Shown: positions 11,641-24,365, counted from the stretch's first letter. The stretch is 64,000 nucleotides of DNA from Pterobdella sp. o SKG-2022 (GCA_964035795.1 OZ038321.1:15493971-15557970); one strand, 5' to 3'. A program made the numbers and translations. Notes: a model not told the origin generated them from the sequence alone.

Positions 11641-12469
11641 AAAAAAAAAACAGTAACTCACGATGCATCGTGTCCTCTTTTAAATGATGCTTGTAAGCAC
11701 AAAAATTCAAAGTCTAGGCATGTTCAAAATATGCTATAGCCTGCAAGTTTATTTTGAATAGTTTAACAAATATAAAGAGGATATTTCAACATGTAATTAT
11801 TCCTACTGATGGTTTTCAAAATTTTGCAAATATAATTTATTGATTTTAGTATTTAAATCAGTTTCAGATCATACCTTATACTGAAAAATATCAATTTTTT
11901 AGTATAAGGAATAAACTATTAATTTAACGTTATTTTCAGACTTATTTTTTTAGTTGGTAGTGTTTGTAATTTTTAATTTTTACAAAACTATATATTTGTT
12001 GTTCTATATTATTTGAAATGATTCAAAACAAGTTAAAAAATCTTTTAAAACTCTAAGCTGTTAACAAAGTTTTGAGCTTAAAAAATTTGATAAGCAGTTT
12101 GTAAAACATTAGTTAAAAATATAAATGAAACATATTAAAAGTTAAGAAATATAAAAATACTGCTCACCAAAATATTTAGCAATAATTTCAGCAGAACCCT
12201 TTAGAGTTACGGCTAACTTTTGATCAGAAATTACTTCATTAATACAAATTCTAGGTTTAAGTCCCGTGGCTATTTAAGTAATAGGTTGAATAAAAATAAT
12301 CGATGTGACTATAAAATAAAATATTGATGGATTGAAAATATAATTAATTTTAATTGATGAAGTTATATTCAAAAAATATAAAATAATGTAATATTTCTTG
12401 TTTCTCGTATTTACTCTAATCCTATGCCCTGTCAGCTTATTAAACTTTGTCAGGACTACAAGAAGAAAA
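11641..12469. other. AT-rich non-coding stretch between two LINEs
   Basis: Nothing recognised beyond AT-rich sequence. Confidence 0.5.
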
Positions 12470-15400
12470 ATCCACTGTACATTTAGCAGCCGTTCTATCG
12501 GTTTGTTTTTGCTGTGAACTGCTTTTTCTTCTTTTTAAGGTATTTCATTTTTAATTTTTGTTTTCATTTGTTTATTTAATTATTTTTTTACAAAGCTTTA
12601 ATTCTTTTCTTCTTCTCTTTTGTTCCTCGTATCTACTCTAAACTTATGCCCTGCTCTCGGGATTTTCTACTTAGTCTCTCTAAATTCTCTTCTTCTCCTC
12701 CTCGGATCGTCAGGCGGCGCGTTTTCTTCTTCAATCTCAAATCTTGTAGTTCTTCTTCTGTTCTCATTAGTATTTCATCATCCACTAATTCTTCTTTCTC
12801 AAGCTCTACATTCCCTCACTCATCTCTTATCTGCTTCTCTCACCTAAAATCTAAATCTTCTTTTCCCAATTCTAATTCATCCAACTCATTTCATAACTCT
12901 TTTAAACTCCTTAAATCCATTAATATATCTTCTCAACATAAGATCTTTTAATAACATATCTATTCATGTTTTAATCTCCTTTCTGACTCCAACCTTGACT
13001 TTCTAGCTCTTAGTGAGACCTGACATAAATCTGCTTCTTCTCCTTCTCTCATCTCTGCTTGTCCTTTCTCTTAGTCTTTCCTTAAACTTGCTCGTGCTCC
13101 TCAAAATCCCCTTTCTACCTCTTTTTCCACTTATGGAGGAATCTGTCTTTTTTACAAATCTACCTTTTTCTCTTCCAAAACTTCTTATTTTGATTTCAAA
13201 TCTTTTGAATCCTTTGTCTCTTCTTTTAAATTTGGTACTCTCACCCTGTTTATTGCTGTTATTTATCGACCTCCTTCTTCTTCTCTCTCTTCATTTATTA
13301 ATGATTTCTCTGCCTTACTTAAATTTCTATATACTCTTTTCTCTCCTTTTTATATTGTAGGTGACTTTAACATCCAATTTAACAACAAAACTAATTTTTA
13401 CACTAAAAAATTTATGGAACTTCTTGAACTTTTCAATCTTTCCCAACATTGGCACTTTCCCTCTCATTCTTCGGGCAACACTATTGATTTTTTCATCACA
13501 TCATCCTTTATCAAACCCATTAGTATTCTTGCTCACCCAGCCTAATTCTCTGATCACTATTTTATTCAATCTTCTTTTCCTGCCAGCCCTATTAAACTCT
13601 CCTCTACTGATAAGGTATATACTCGCTTTTGGTCTCAACTTGACAAAACACTTTTCATCCAACTTCTTTCGGCTTCTTCTTTCACTGACGTTGATGACTT
13701 TGTTTTTGCTCTAAACTCTCTTTTCACTAATACTTTGAATGTACTTCTTCCCATTAAATCTTTTGCCTACTGTCTTTCCTCCTTCAAAGCTCCTTGGTTT
13801 GATGGTGAATGCGTCACATCCAAACGTACTTTACGCAAACTCGAACGTTCTTATCGTTGCTCTCCCTCTTCTTCCTTTCATAACCTTTGGCTTTCTCACC
13901 TATCAACCTATCGCTCTCTCCTCCACTTCAAACACTAGAGTTTTCTTATTTCTTAAATCAACTCTGCTTCCTTTCGTTGGAAAAATCTCAATCGAATTCT
14001 TTCAAAACAATCCCCTCCTCCTCCTTTTTCTTCTCAAGATTTTCATGACTACTTCCACAACAAGATTCTTTCTATTAGAACTAATTGCTCATCATCTCAC
14101 ACTCCTCCAGCCTATTCTTCTGCCTCTGTCTTTTTTTCTCACTTTTCACCCATCACTTTCACAGACCTCATCTCCATCATCAAATCTGTATCTTCATCTT
14201 CCTGCTCCCTTGACCTAATTCCTCCAAAAATCCTTAATGATCTTTCCTCTTTCTTCTATCCCATTATTCTCAAATTTATCAACCTTTCTCAAGCTACTTC
14301 TAAATTTCCCACCTCCTTTAAATCATCTATCGTTACTCCAATACCTAAAAAACCTTCTCTCGATCTTTCTATCATCTCCAACTACCGTCATATTTCTAAC
14401 CTTTCCTTTCTCTCCAAAATTTTTGAAAAAGCTATTTATCTCGAACTTTCAAACTTTCTTCTTTCTAACAATCTTTTTCCCCCTACCCAATCCGGCTTTC
14501 GACCCTCTCACTCTACTGAAACCTGCCTTCTAAAAATCTCTAATGATGCTCTTCTAGCTTCCGACTCTGGTAAGCTTTCTCTTCTCCTTTCTCTAGACTT
14601 CTCTTTTGCTTTTGCTACTGTTGACCACTCACTTTTACTGTAGCATCTCAACTCCTCTTTTGGTATTTCCGGCTTCTCACTTTTCCGGCTTACCTTCTAT
14701 CTTTCTAACCGTTCCTCCACTGTTTTTATTAACAACTATTCTTCTTCTTTCTCTGTTCCTTTTGGTGTTTCTCAGGAATCTGTTCTCGGACCTCTTCTTT
14801 TTATTTTTTATACCTCTCATCTCCCTTGTCTCATTAAATCTTTTTCCTTTCAAAGCCAGCTTTATGCTGACGACACCTATATCTTCTCTTCTTTTCCTCT
14901 TTCTTCTATTCTTGATAGGCTTAGTCACTGTCTCTCTTCTATTCTTTCATGGAGTGACTCCATGCATCTAAAACTTAATCCCTCGAAATTTAATTTTATC
15001 TATCTTTCTAAGTCTAAATCTCTTCTTTCCTCTCTCCCTCCCATTATGATCTCCGACTTAACTATCTATCCCTCCAACTATTTGGTGTCTTGGCTTTCTT
15101 CTTGATTCTTCTCTTTCTTTTAATCCTCAAAACCTCTCTGTTGCTTCTTGTTTTTTTTTCACCTACGTTCTATCAGACAGATCTTTTCTTATCTCGATGA
15201 TGCCTCTCTTAAGCTTCTTGTCAACACTCTTGTTTTCTCCCGACTTGATTACTGCAACTCTTTGTACTTTAATCTTCCTAAATTTACTCTCCGCCCTCTA
15301 ACTAAAGTTTTCAACTCTGCTGCACACCTGGTCTCTCATACTTCTAAATTCTCCCATATCTCTCCATCTCTTGTCGATCTTCACTGGTTATCTCCTCACT

Positions 15401-15739
15401 TTCGCTTTTCCTTCAAAAGATGTACACTCATGTACAAACTTTCTCATTCTTCTTTGCCTTCCTATCTTTTTAACATCATACTACCTCCTAAACGTGCCGG
15501 CCTACGGTCCTCTACTTGTTCTCAACTTTTCATTATCTCTATCTCACTCCTATGCTAAATCTGCTTTTTCTTTTTTTGGTCCACTTCTCTGGAACTCTCT
15601 TCCTCCTAATCTTAAATCTTCTTCTCATCTTATTTTTCTTAGAAACTTAAAAACCTATTTTTTCAAGCAGTTCATAGTAAATGGCCTTTGAACGACGCGT
15701 AAAAGACGCTAAATAAATAACTAATTATTATTATTATTA
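12470..15739 (+). mobile_element. Near full-length CR1/L2-like LINE (family A), frameshifted
   Basis: About 3.3 kb with strongly pyrimidine-rich sense strand. Read across frameshifts it shows an APE endonuclease (LALSET-stop-HKS, where the antisense copy at 41.9 kb has W; IYRPPSSS; VGDFNI; FSDHYF), an RT (PIPKKPSLDL, SGFRPSHSTETC, VLGPLLF, QLYADDTYIF at about 14860-14880) and a C-terminal region (LDYCNSLYFNL, LHWLSPHFRF, LWNSLPPNL). The tail is an ATT repeat at 15724-15739. The 5' end is inferred because this and the antisense copy share about 65 bp there (TTTAGCAGCC through CTTCTTTTTAAGG). Many stops make it inactive. Its 3' tail directly abuts a NEK exon. Confidence 0.85.
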
Positions 15740-15740
15740 G

Positions 15741-18700
15741 ATAACCCTTATTGTAAGTTGTCAAATTTTGAAATTGTTAAGAGAATAGAGAAAGGACAGT
15801 TTAATGTTGTATACAAAGCTGTTTGCAAAGTGAACAACCGACATGTTGCCTTTAAAAAAGTACAGGTTATAAAATATAGTTTCTTAAGTAGAATATTTCA
15901 AAATTTTATATATCATCTGTAGCATTAAAGTTTAATGGAGTATGTAAAAATTCTAATGCATATGGGCAAGTCCATGGCAATCAAATAAAATTATTTTTTT
16001 AGGGGACAGTCTAACTGATTTATAAGTACATATATATATAAATATATATACATCCATTTATTTATTATACTTTTTTTTTTACATTATTTTCGTTAGATAA
16101 TTTCGTTCCTTATTTAGTTTGTAGTTAATTTCCTATTCTCATATAACTTTATATTCTCTTTTTTTTTAGATTCAATTTTGTCACTATTTTAGAAAATAAA
16201 AACATGTGTAAGTTTCAAAAAAAAAATTTAACTGATATTTTGTATTTTATTAAACAAGAAGTCATAGTTATGCATTTCAAGCTGAATTGGCTTTATTAAT
16301 CTTTGTTTTGAACTTTTCACTTACTAGAAACAATGAATATATGAAAATAGAAGATACAAAATAATCGAAAAATTCTCCAAAATTTTTATTAAAAAATTTA
16401 CATATACAACAGTTGCTAAAAACAAAAATACAATAAACATTGTAACAGATATTTGAAATGATGGGGGCCAAAGCACATCAAGATTGCATTAAGCAGGTTG
16501 ACCTTCACAAACACCTGAATCATCCCAATACTATAAGGTCTGTTATTTATTCCATTTTAGATTATTAGTAAAGCCTGCATGCTCAATGGTGACTAAGGCA
16601 GCACTCATTTCATGTCATTATTATAAAACCTCTGCTCTGAAAGCTACTGAAAAAGTTTGGGTAGTGAGTAGTGGTAGGCCTCAAAAAGGTGAAATTTGGT
16701 GGTAGAATCAGGATATGCAGAAAGCCATCACAGAAAAGAGGAAAAGTTTCCGGAAGTAAAGACAACTCCCATCGAGGAAATAAATCCTGTTATGTCTCAG
16801 ATAAAAAAAGCCAACAGAGCTGTTGCTGAAGCAATGAAGAAAGTGACGGTAGAAGAGATGGATGAGATACAGAATGACAGAAATGTCATATTTTTTAAAA
16901 TAAGAATGACGAAGAATGAAGTGAGTGACTTAGCAGGTAACAACTGCATTAAAAACAAAAATGGGAAGATTGTATTTGCCAAGGATGGCCGCAAGAGATT
17001 GCGGAAGAAGCACATAGAGACCATCATGGATGAGGAGAATCCATGGGATAAAATAAGATGGTGAATGTTGAAGCGGTTGAAGATCCCATAAAACCATTTG
17101 CTATGAATGAAGTAGAGAGAGCATTATGCGTTATGAAAAATGGCAAATCTAGTAGACCAACTGGAATTGATAAGGAGCAAGTAGTTGCTTTTTGACTTGA
17201 TAAGTAAATTATTTTGCAATTAGTAAACAAAATCTTCAATGGAAAGAACATTTCTTATGACTGGAGGATGAGTACAGTTGTTCCCATTTATGAAAGAAAA
17301 GGTAGCGTTATGGACTGTGCTAGTTATCTAGGTGTAAAGCTTTTAGACCATGGTAAAAAAGTGGTGTAAAGATTATTAGAGAAGAGGTTAAAAAGAATGG
17401 TGAAAGTTGACCAAATGCAATTTGGTTTTATGTCTGGCAAAAGCACAGTAGACGAAATTTTTGTTTTTTAGAGAATGCAGGAAAGCTACCTTAAGAAGAC
17501 AAGGAAGCTTTTTATCTGTTTTGTTGATTTGGAGAAGGCTTTCGATCGGGCGCTAAGAAAGGTGATTGAATGGGCGCTGAGAAAGAAATTGGTTCTGGAA
17601 AGGTTGGTTCAGGCAGTAATGTCAATGTACAAAGGAGCACAAATGCGGGTTCAGGTTGGAGGTGAACACTCGGAAAAGTTCAATGTTGGTTTAGGTGTCC
17701 ATCAAGAATCGGTTCTCTCACCGTTTTTGTTTTCAATAATGCTAGATGTATTGCCTGATGACGGAAGAAAAGGTGCTTTATATGAACTGCTTTATGCAGA
17801 TGACTTGGTCTTGATGGCAGGGACAATGGAAGAATTGGAAGCTCAATTCATCCGTTAGAAAGCAGCTTTTGAAAGGAAAAGATTAAAGGTTAATTTTGGT
17901 AAGACAAAGGTCATGGAGAGTGGCGGTGCTAGTGGGGTTGTTGCCTTGGCTAAGATTGCTCCATATGGTGTGTGTGATAAGAGGGCTAAGGTCAGTTGTG
18001 TGAGGTGCAAGACATGTATGAAGTGGGTTCATGCGTGGTGGGCTAGGATAAAGAGAGTTTCTTGTAATGAATGGAAATATTGAATGCAGGGTTTGTATGA
18101 ATGTTTCAAATGATAAAGGTAATAATGTTTCAAATGTTTGTCTGAGTGAGTTGGAGAGGGTGAATAATTTTTGTTATCTAGAGAACAATATGAATGGTGG
18201 AGAAGAAAGTAAGCTAGCTGTTACACAATGAATAGGGCTGGAATGGAAGGCATTCAACAGTATGTCATGTTGTGTGGTAAAAGACACACATGGAATATCA
18301 AAGGACAAATTTATATGACGTGTGAGGTCTGTCATGACATATAACTCAGAAACCTGGGTGGTAAGATCTGTTGAAGAGAGTATTTTGAGAAGAGCAAAAA
18401 ATAGATGTTTCGAATGCTTTGTGGTGTACAGCTAGCTGATGGCGTGAGTACAAAGAAGTTATTATTTCAACAATATATAATAATTTTATGAATGCATCTT
18501 TGTTAATATATATTGGTAACATTTCGAGTATAGATAGTGCTGCTGAAAACTAAATTGCCAAAAAGTAGGTTCAACAAATCAAGGAACGCTTTCAGGAGTA
18601 TAACAACTGTAAGATCCTCAGCACGTCATCACCACCATTATCAAACTATACCTGCTCATATGAACCAACTTTTGCTAAATGTGCAAACATCATTTCAACG

Positions 18701-18949
18701 AATCGTCAGCTTTTAATACACAAAGTTTACAGATCATTTTGAGAATTCTTTGGTTTGATATCATCTCTAGCAACGATCTTTACTCTCATTGTCACCAGGA
18801 AGACATAGATAAACTATCATAAACATCACTACGTGAACAGCACTTTAAAAAGCAAGGCAGACTGATCCCAGAGAAGACTATATGGAAGTACTTCGGTCAG
18901 ATCTGCCAGGCCCTCAAGCACATGCATGCCAAACGCATCATGCACAGAG
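15741..18949 (+). pseudogene. Second NEK6/7-like kinase locus, partial and LINE-disrupted
   Basis: Three exons match NEK6/7 in order. 15741-15865 carries the glycine loop (SNFEIVKRIEKGQFNVVYKA) and the ATP-site lysine region HVAFKKVQ. 16449-16537 reads IFEMMGAKAHQDCIK and LNHPNT. 18841-18949 is the HFKKQ..MHR exon. The first two join in phase 0 exactly as expected. The first glycine of GxGxxxxV is Glu. The exon that should follow LNHPN (NEK7 YYASFIEDNELN region) was not found; its place is taken by a family D LINE (16605-18440). No C-lobe exons follow 18949. It is therefore best read as a broken paralogue or the remains of a rearranged gene; the 18841 exon belongs to a recent duplication. Confidence 0.7.
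16605..18450 (+). mobile_element. RTE-type LINE with PHD-like finger (family D), inside NEK locus 2
   Basis: Begins in a segment reading GEIWWWNQDMQKAI (family consensus ETWWWN), then VKNGKS-like and RT motifs FVDLEKAFDRALRKVIEWAL, VGLGVHQESVLSPFLFS and LLYADDLVLMAGTMEEL, then VNFGKTKVMES, a Cys-rich PHD-like finger (PYGVCDKRAKVSCVRC..CMKWVHAWW) and a C-terminal NFCYLENNMN and SVMTYNSETWVV. Several stops and frame changes; the finger has lost ligands (C replaced by W). Same order as the copies at 29.7 and 50.1 kb. Confidence 0.85.
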
Positions 18950-19498
18950 GTATGTGGTTTTATGCCATTACATATGTAAAAGTTTTTGTGGTAAAAGTGT
19001 ATAAGGTAGATACGATGTTTCTAAATAATAACACAAAGGTGTTTAGAAAGTTATTAAGAGCTTTTCGATTTATAATAAAACCATCACCACCTGACAATGG
19101 ATTTATTATAAATCAAAAAGCTTGTGATACTTTTTTTAACATCTTAAGTTTATATTTTTTCCACTTAATTCGTAGGGTAAGACGTTGATCATAACTGTAT
19201 TTGCAAATATAAGGTAAATTGTCGGCCCGTATAGCTCAGCTGGTAGAGCATTGGATTAATTAGCTAAATTTACCGAGTTTGATCCCGTGTTGGGCCAACA
19301 ATTAGCACCTGTTCCACAGTGTGTTTTCGCTACATTAAATTTGTAGCAAGTGCTTTGAGCTACACGGAAAGGTGTTTTGTAAATACTACATTACATTTAC
19401 GTGAACTTATTGGTTATTTCTTTTTATGAAGCTAACGTTTCATCATAAAGCCAAATTTTGGAAAACAAATTTTTTGTTTTATTCAAGCAATCAATTAA
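18811..19498 (+). repeat. Segmental duplication copy 2 (NEK exon plus SINE)
   Basis: Matches 191-878 without indels at about 98 percent. It contains the NEK exon (18841-18949) with intact frame and donor, and a SINE at 19221-19395. At 19499 the sequence turns directly into the MULE gene, so the duplication breakpoint lies at the MULE boundary. Confidence 0.9.
19221..19395 (+). repeat. tRNA-derived SINE, copy 3
   Basis: Duplicate of the copy at 601-775, carried by the segmental duplication. It differs at four positions or so, including CCCGT for CCCGC near the start. Confidence 0.8.
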
Positions 19499-21781
19499 TT
19501 GGATGATCCAGACTTTATGCTAGTATTGGCAAAAGGTGAACAGGTTTATATATAGATTGTCTATTTCACAAAATTTTGACATCATATTTTTAGTAAATCT
19601 TGGGACATATTATATTAGTGTTAATTACAATAAGGTGGCGATTGCGGAAAAGTATTGCCAACCAGGGGACATTGTTCAAATAGGTATGAGTATATATTGG
19701 TTTTTATACATCAAGGTCACATCCATCTCTTTTAAAAAAAATTGCAGATTCGACACATGGCACCAATTCTTATAATTACCACTTAACCACCATAATGGTT
19801 ATTGATAATTATGTACTGATAGTGTAACAAGGTTGGAGTTTAGTCTCAACTGAATTTATTTTTTAAATCTACTTTGAAAATTTGTGTTTTTAGGTTGATA
19901 TCATCACAATGAAAATATTTTTGCAAATACTCATTGAGTCTATTGGAAGAAGCGTGAAAAATGTTGCTCTTGTGACAGATGATACAAATGTTTATAATAA
20001 GGTTTGTTTTTGGCATTTGAATTTAAATGAAAATGTTTTTTGAACAGTTTGAATCAGTGTTATGATTAATAATTTAACTCAAACTGAAATAACTACATTA
20101 TTATTTTTAAAAATTGAAAATTTATTTTCAAGGCCTAGAGTAAAGTGAATGGAGATGATTTTATACACCTCTTATGTTCATGGCATCTGCTGAAAAATTG
20201 GAAATTCAATATAACAACCAAGGTTATTTCGTTTTGAGAATTACATCTAAAGCAAGTATATGAAAAACCTTAATGAGTGAACTTTGTAGGGCCTAATAAG
20301 TTATAAAAATTCTTTAAACAGATTGTTGATAAAAGTCTCAGAAAAAGTGTATACAAAACTTTGATGGCAGTTTGTGAACAAACATCAGTCGATATGTTCA
20401 AGAGAAGCTTCAGCATTTTTTTAAAAACTTTAGTTGAGAATACACAGAAAACAAAATTTGAACATTGCCTGACAAAAATGTATTCAAAAAGAGTTGAGGT
20501 AAACTTGAAATTTGATGATTCATCTTGTCCAATGAGATTATTCAATATAAATTCCAAATCAGAAATGGGCATGGGCATATCGAATGGGGTGTCATGCCAA
20601 CTGTAACAACTTTGTTGAGTCCAACCGCAGGGTTTTGAAGCGAGTGGGGATGAAGGTATTTAATATTTTTTTATTTATGAAGTCTTCATTTAACAATTAT
20701 TTTGCAGGTCAAAGTAATAAAAAGAATGGATGTGTCAATAAGGTGTCTGGTTGACAGCATTAACCTTAAAATGAAGGATTACCTTATCAAACAAAGAGAA
20801 GGAAAACTTTCATCAATCATATCTGGCATCATAAACAGGCATCGAAAAACTGATGATATGAAAAATACCATTTAAATATTTCCAAAAAATTTAAAAAATT
20901 TTTAATATATAAGTTTGTGGAACAACTTTAAACTTGCTATAGATTATTTAAACCTAAAAATATTTAAAGACGAAAGAAATGGCTTGGCAAGAAGTGGAGG
21001 GTTCATACATTTTAAATGAAGGTAACTTAATCATTGCTAATGCTGATATCGTTGCTTTTTTGTTCAAACTAGTATATACTTATTCGTTGATATAGATTAA
21101 TATTTTCATTATATCTTAAGATATTGCGGTGAAGAACACAGAAGCATGTAGAAAAGACAAATGCAAGCTCAAATGTCCTATGTGCAAGATTTGCGTCCAC
21201 AACTATTCCTGTTCTTGCCAGGATTATGGTATAAGGTTGACAATTTGTCAACACATACATTATGTTGTTGATAAATTATTCAACGAAGAAGAGATTTCTA
21301 CATTTCAGGAACATCAGATGACTTCACAAGACTCTTCTAAGAAAAGAATACATGATGGTAGAAAGGAGTACTTCGAAGTATGGAAAAAAGTGATGGATGG
21401 TTTGAACAAAGTTGAAGATAAAGGTCTTCAAACATATTTGACTAATGCAGGTATGAAGTTATTAATGATTTGAAAAAAGTTGAAAATAATGGAATTGAAA
21501 TTTTTTTGGCTACTGCAGGTAAGAAGTTACTCGGCATTATGAGTTTATACAATGAAACTCCAAAAGTTGATTTTCCTCAAACGTCCAAAGAACTGGAAAA
21601 TAAGAATATGTCAACCCAAGAAGATTTTATGGCTGTAGCAAAAAAAAGAAAAAGAAGAAACACATGGACAAGACCTTTGGAGAAAAACAAAGAAGCTATT
21701 ATAAAGAATATTGTATGCAAATCTTATGTTGAAGATGATCATTCATACTGCAAATCTCTGAAACTGGATCTTTCAACATAA
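19499..21781 (+). pseudogene. MULE-family transposase gene with SWIM zinc finger, spliced but damaged
   Basis: Exons inferred from frame, GT-AG sites and MULE similarity: about 19499-19543 (DDPDFMLVLAKGEQ), about 19746-19808 (DSTHGTNSYNYHLTT, first catalytic Asp), 19894-20001 (ALVTDDTNVYN, second Asp), 20133-20222 (HLLCSWHLLKNW), 20322-20498, 20563-20655 (KWAWAYRM, NNFVESNRRVLK with the expected Glu), 20708-20872, 20970-21021, 21121-21450 (SWIM finger YSCSCQD..TICQHIH) and 21519-21781. Most junctions keep phase. A TAG at 20136-20138 can be avoided by an acceptor 6 nt downstream, but a TAA at 20873-20875 has no donor before it, so the copy is probably dead. No terminal inverted repeats were found. 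A domesticated gene is possible if transcripts bypass the stop. Confidence 0.7.
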
Positions 21782-21861
21782 GAGCTTCCCAACTATATCA
21801 CTTCTGGAGAAAATAAGTTTTATTTGAATAATTTTATTTTTTAATTTATTTCATAAAAATT

Positions 21862-22185
21862 ACTCAGTACACCACTCACTTTCGTCCAGCATCTTGACTC
21901 TCCCTTTGGTCTTTCTGGCTCCTTTCTTAGCTCACCTCCTATCTTTCTAATCGTCCTTCTACAGTTGCTTTCAATAATTTTTTAATGATTAACCCAACTC
22001 TCTTTCTGACTTCTCTTACTTTATTCTACCTCTTAGACATGCTGGTCTACGATTTTCTACTCGCTCTCAACTCTTTCTTATCCCTCATTTCTATGCTAAG
22101 TCTGTTTTCTCTTTCTCTTGTCTTTTCCTCTAGAACTCTCTACCTTTTTAATTTAAATTTTCTCTCAATTGAGTTTTTTTATTGA
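21862..22185 (+). mobile_element. Family A LINE fragment, internally deleted
   Basis: Pyrimidine-rich relic. 21862-21990 corresponds to the RT part of family A (HSLSSSILTLPLVF-like, YLSNRPSTVAFNN), then it jumps to the C-terminal region (RHAGLRFSTRSQLFL, FYAKSVFSF). The equivalents in the full copy are about 14.63 and 15.5 kb, so about 0.75 kb is deleted. Confidence 0.7.
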
Positions 22186-22189
22186 AGAT

Positions 22190-24365
22190 CACTGAGAGAT
22201 GGGAAGATAGGAGATTATATTCAGATAAGAGGTTCGTTTCATATTCTAGTTTTCAAGATAATAATTAAAAACGAAATATGAAAATTCCACATGTTCATTA
22301 ATTTCAAAACGTATAATTACTTTTTATTTGAAAATGAAACCTAAAAGAAATGTGATTAATTCAGTTTGAGATTTTAAAGCAAAATTAAATTTACGCAAAA
22401 ATTAAATGAAAAAAAATTCTATTAAATGAATATTATTTCTTGAATATTTGTTCAAATCATATTAATTTAAAAAAATGAACTTTTTTCAATACTTTCGGGC
22501 GTTTTGTGTTTAGTTATATCATTTTTATGCGTATGCCATTCAGGGGTTATCCTCCTAAATTTTTTACCGTCAAGACTCACCCTTCTGGAATGTAGATAAA
22601 ATAGAAATTATTTATTTGCCAACTTTTCTGCTAGGCCTGTTGAGTGAGAAAGGGTTTATGGAGCTATTATTCATCATGTTGTCTTTGTTGTTTATGGGCG
22701 TTTTGTTTATTGCGGGCTATTGTTTTGTGTGCGAGATTTTTTAATTTTTTTGGTTATGCTTTTGAAGTGGGCTTCTTTGCTGTGGTCCCAGTCTGAACTG
22801 TTGTTATTGTTTGTCTCTCCTTTATTGGTTTATTTTGTCAGTTAATTCTTTTTTTCAATTCTATTTGTCTAGAAGTCTGTGTCGTTTATTTTTTTTGAAT
22901 ATTTATCATTTTAATTATATTTTTGGTAGTTCAAATAAACATTGCATCTAGATCACGGTTTATTGTGAGAATTGCAATTAACTTGTGCGGAACCTGTTTT
23001 TCTTCATATAATATTAATAAATAAAAATGAAATTTTTTTAACTGTATAATTGACCAAATTTTTTGGTCATCATATGTAAAGTTTTTTTTCTATCACTAGA
23101 ATTATGAAAAAAAATTTGGAGTACTAATTTTGACTTGAATATTTTTGCAAAACTCTGTAAAAAAGTTAATTATATATTTAAAAAATTATTCATATTCTTG
23201 TTCCACTACGATAGTTTTCAAACTCATTTTTTATACTATGCCATTAAATTGGTAACACCCAATGATCTCAAATGAGATCACTCGGCATCTCTGTTTTTTT
23301 TGAGTTTACTTCATGGAAATGGATGTTCATGAAAACTTTACCGATACTAGCGTTTTGGACACAAAAAGCATAAAGAAAGCCTTTAGTGCCATATGTATCC
23401 TTCCATAGTCATTCGAAGTCTTGTCGTTTTTGTATGCCAGGCCCAATTGAAGTTATGTTATGTGAATCTTATTCAGCAAAAAATGTTTAAATTTTCATGA
23501 AAAAACACCACAATAAGGATGAATTATAAAAATTTTTATTAAAAATCTCACTGAATAAAAAGTAAATTTTATTAAATCTAGAGTTGAAAAATTCCAGTTT
23601 TCTTTTTTAATCGTTTTTTGCATAAAGTTGGATGTGAAAGTTAGCAAAAAAAAAATTTATAGTGGAAATATGAGATTCAATAAAACATTAACTATATGAG
23701 AAGGATGAAATGACACCACGGAATTTTTTAGAGCTTATAGCTTCTTACTTATCAACTTCTATAAAAAACAGCACTTGGTGGAATTGTTTAGATGTTCATT
23801 TGGTTAACTTATAGTAAAATAAAAAGGCTTATTCCATCTAAAACCAGTAAAACCTTCAACAATGCTATTCAAAGCCCCGCAGAAACTTCAAGACTAATGT
23901 TTAAATTAATACATACATTAACATAAAAAATTCATACCGGGTAAATTGATAGTAAAAAATATCCTATTAATATTACCATTATATTAACATATATCAAAAT
24001 TATTGATTGTCTTATATGAAAATTTCAGCATTAAAAACTTCAAAAGTGGCTACATAAACACTGCATACAAAATTTATTCATGTATACAGCGGTTTTATCA
24101 AATGATAACAATCATAAATTGCGAATGTAGTGTAACAACAGGAAACCAATAATACTAAAAAAATAGCATTTTCACTAATAAAAAACTAATAATATCATGA
24201 AAAAAGATAGCCTTTTTATTATTAAAATAATTCAATGCTATTACATATTCTATTATAGCCAAAAAGGGAAAAATATAACTTCAACCTAAAATTAGCCATC
24301 AATATATAACACCATTATAGAACAATAGACTAAGAAAAATCACAATTTAAAATATCAAAAAACCG
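22190..24365. other. AT-rich non-coding stretch
   Basis: No gene seen. A short palindrome GATCTCAAATGAGATC lies at about 23263-23281. The right end is the 3' flank of the Ly6 gene. Confidence 0.5.

Noticed and set aside
18590..18720. Open stretch after TAG reading VQQIKERFQEYNNCK, possible NEK exon
   Set aside because: It does not match the missing NEK segment and has no convincing acceptor/donor pair.
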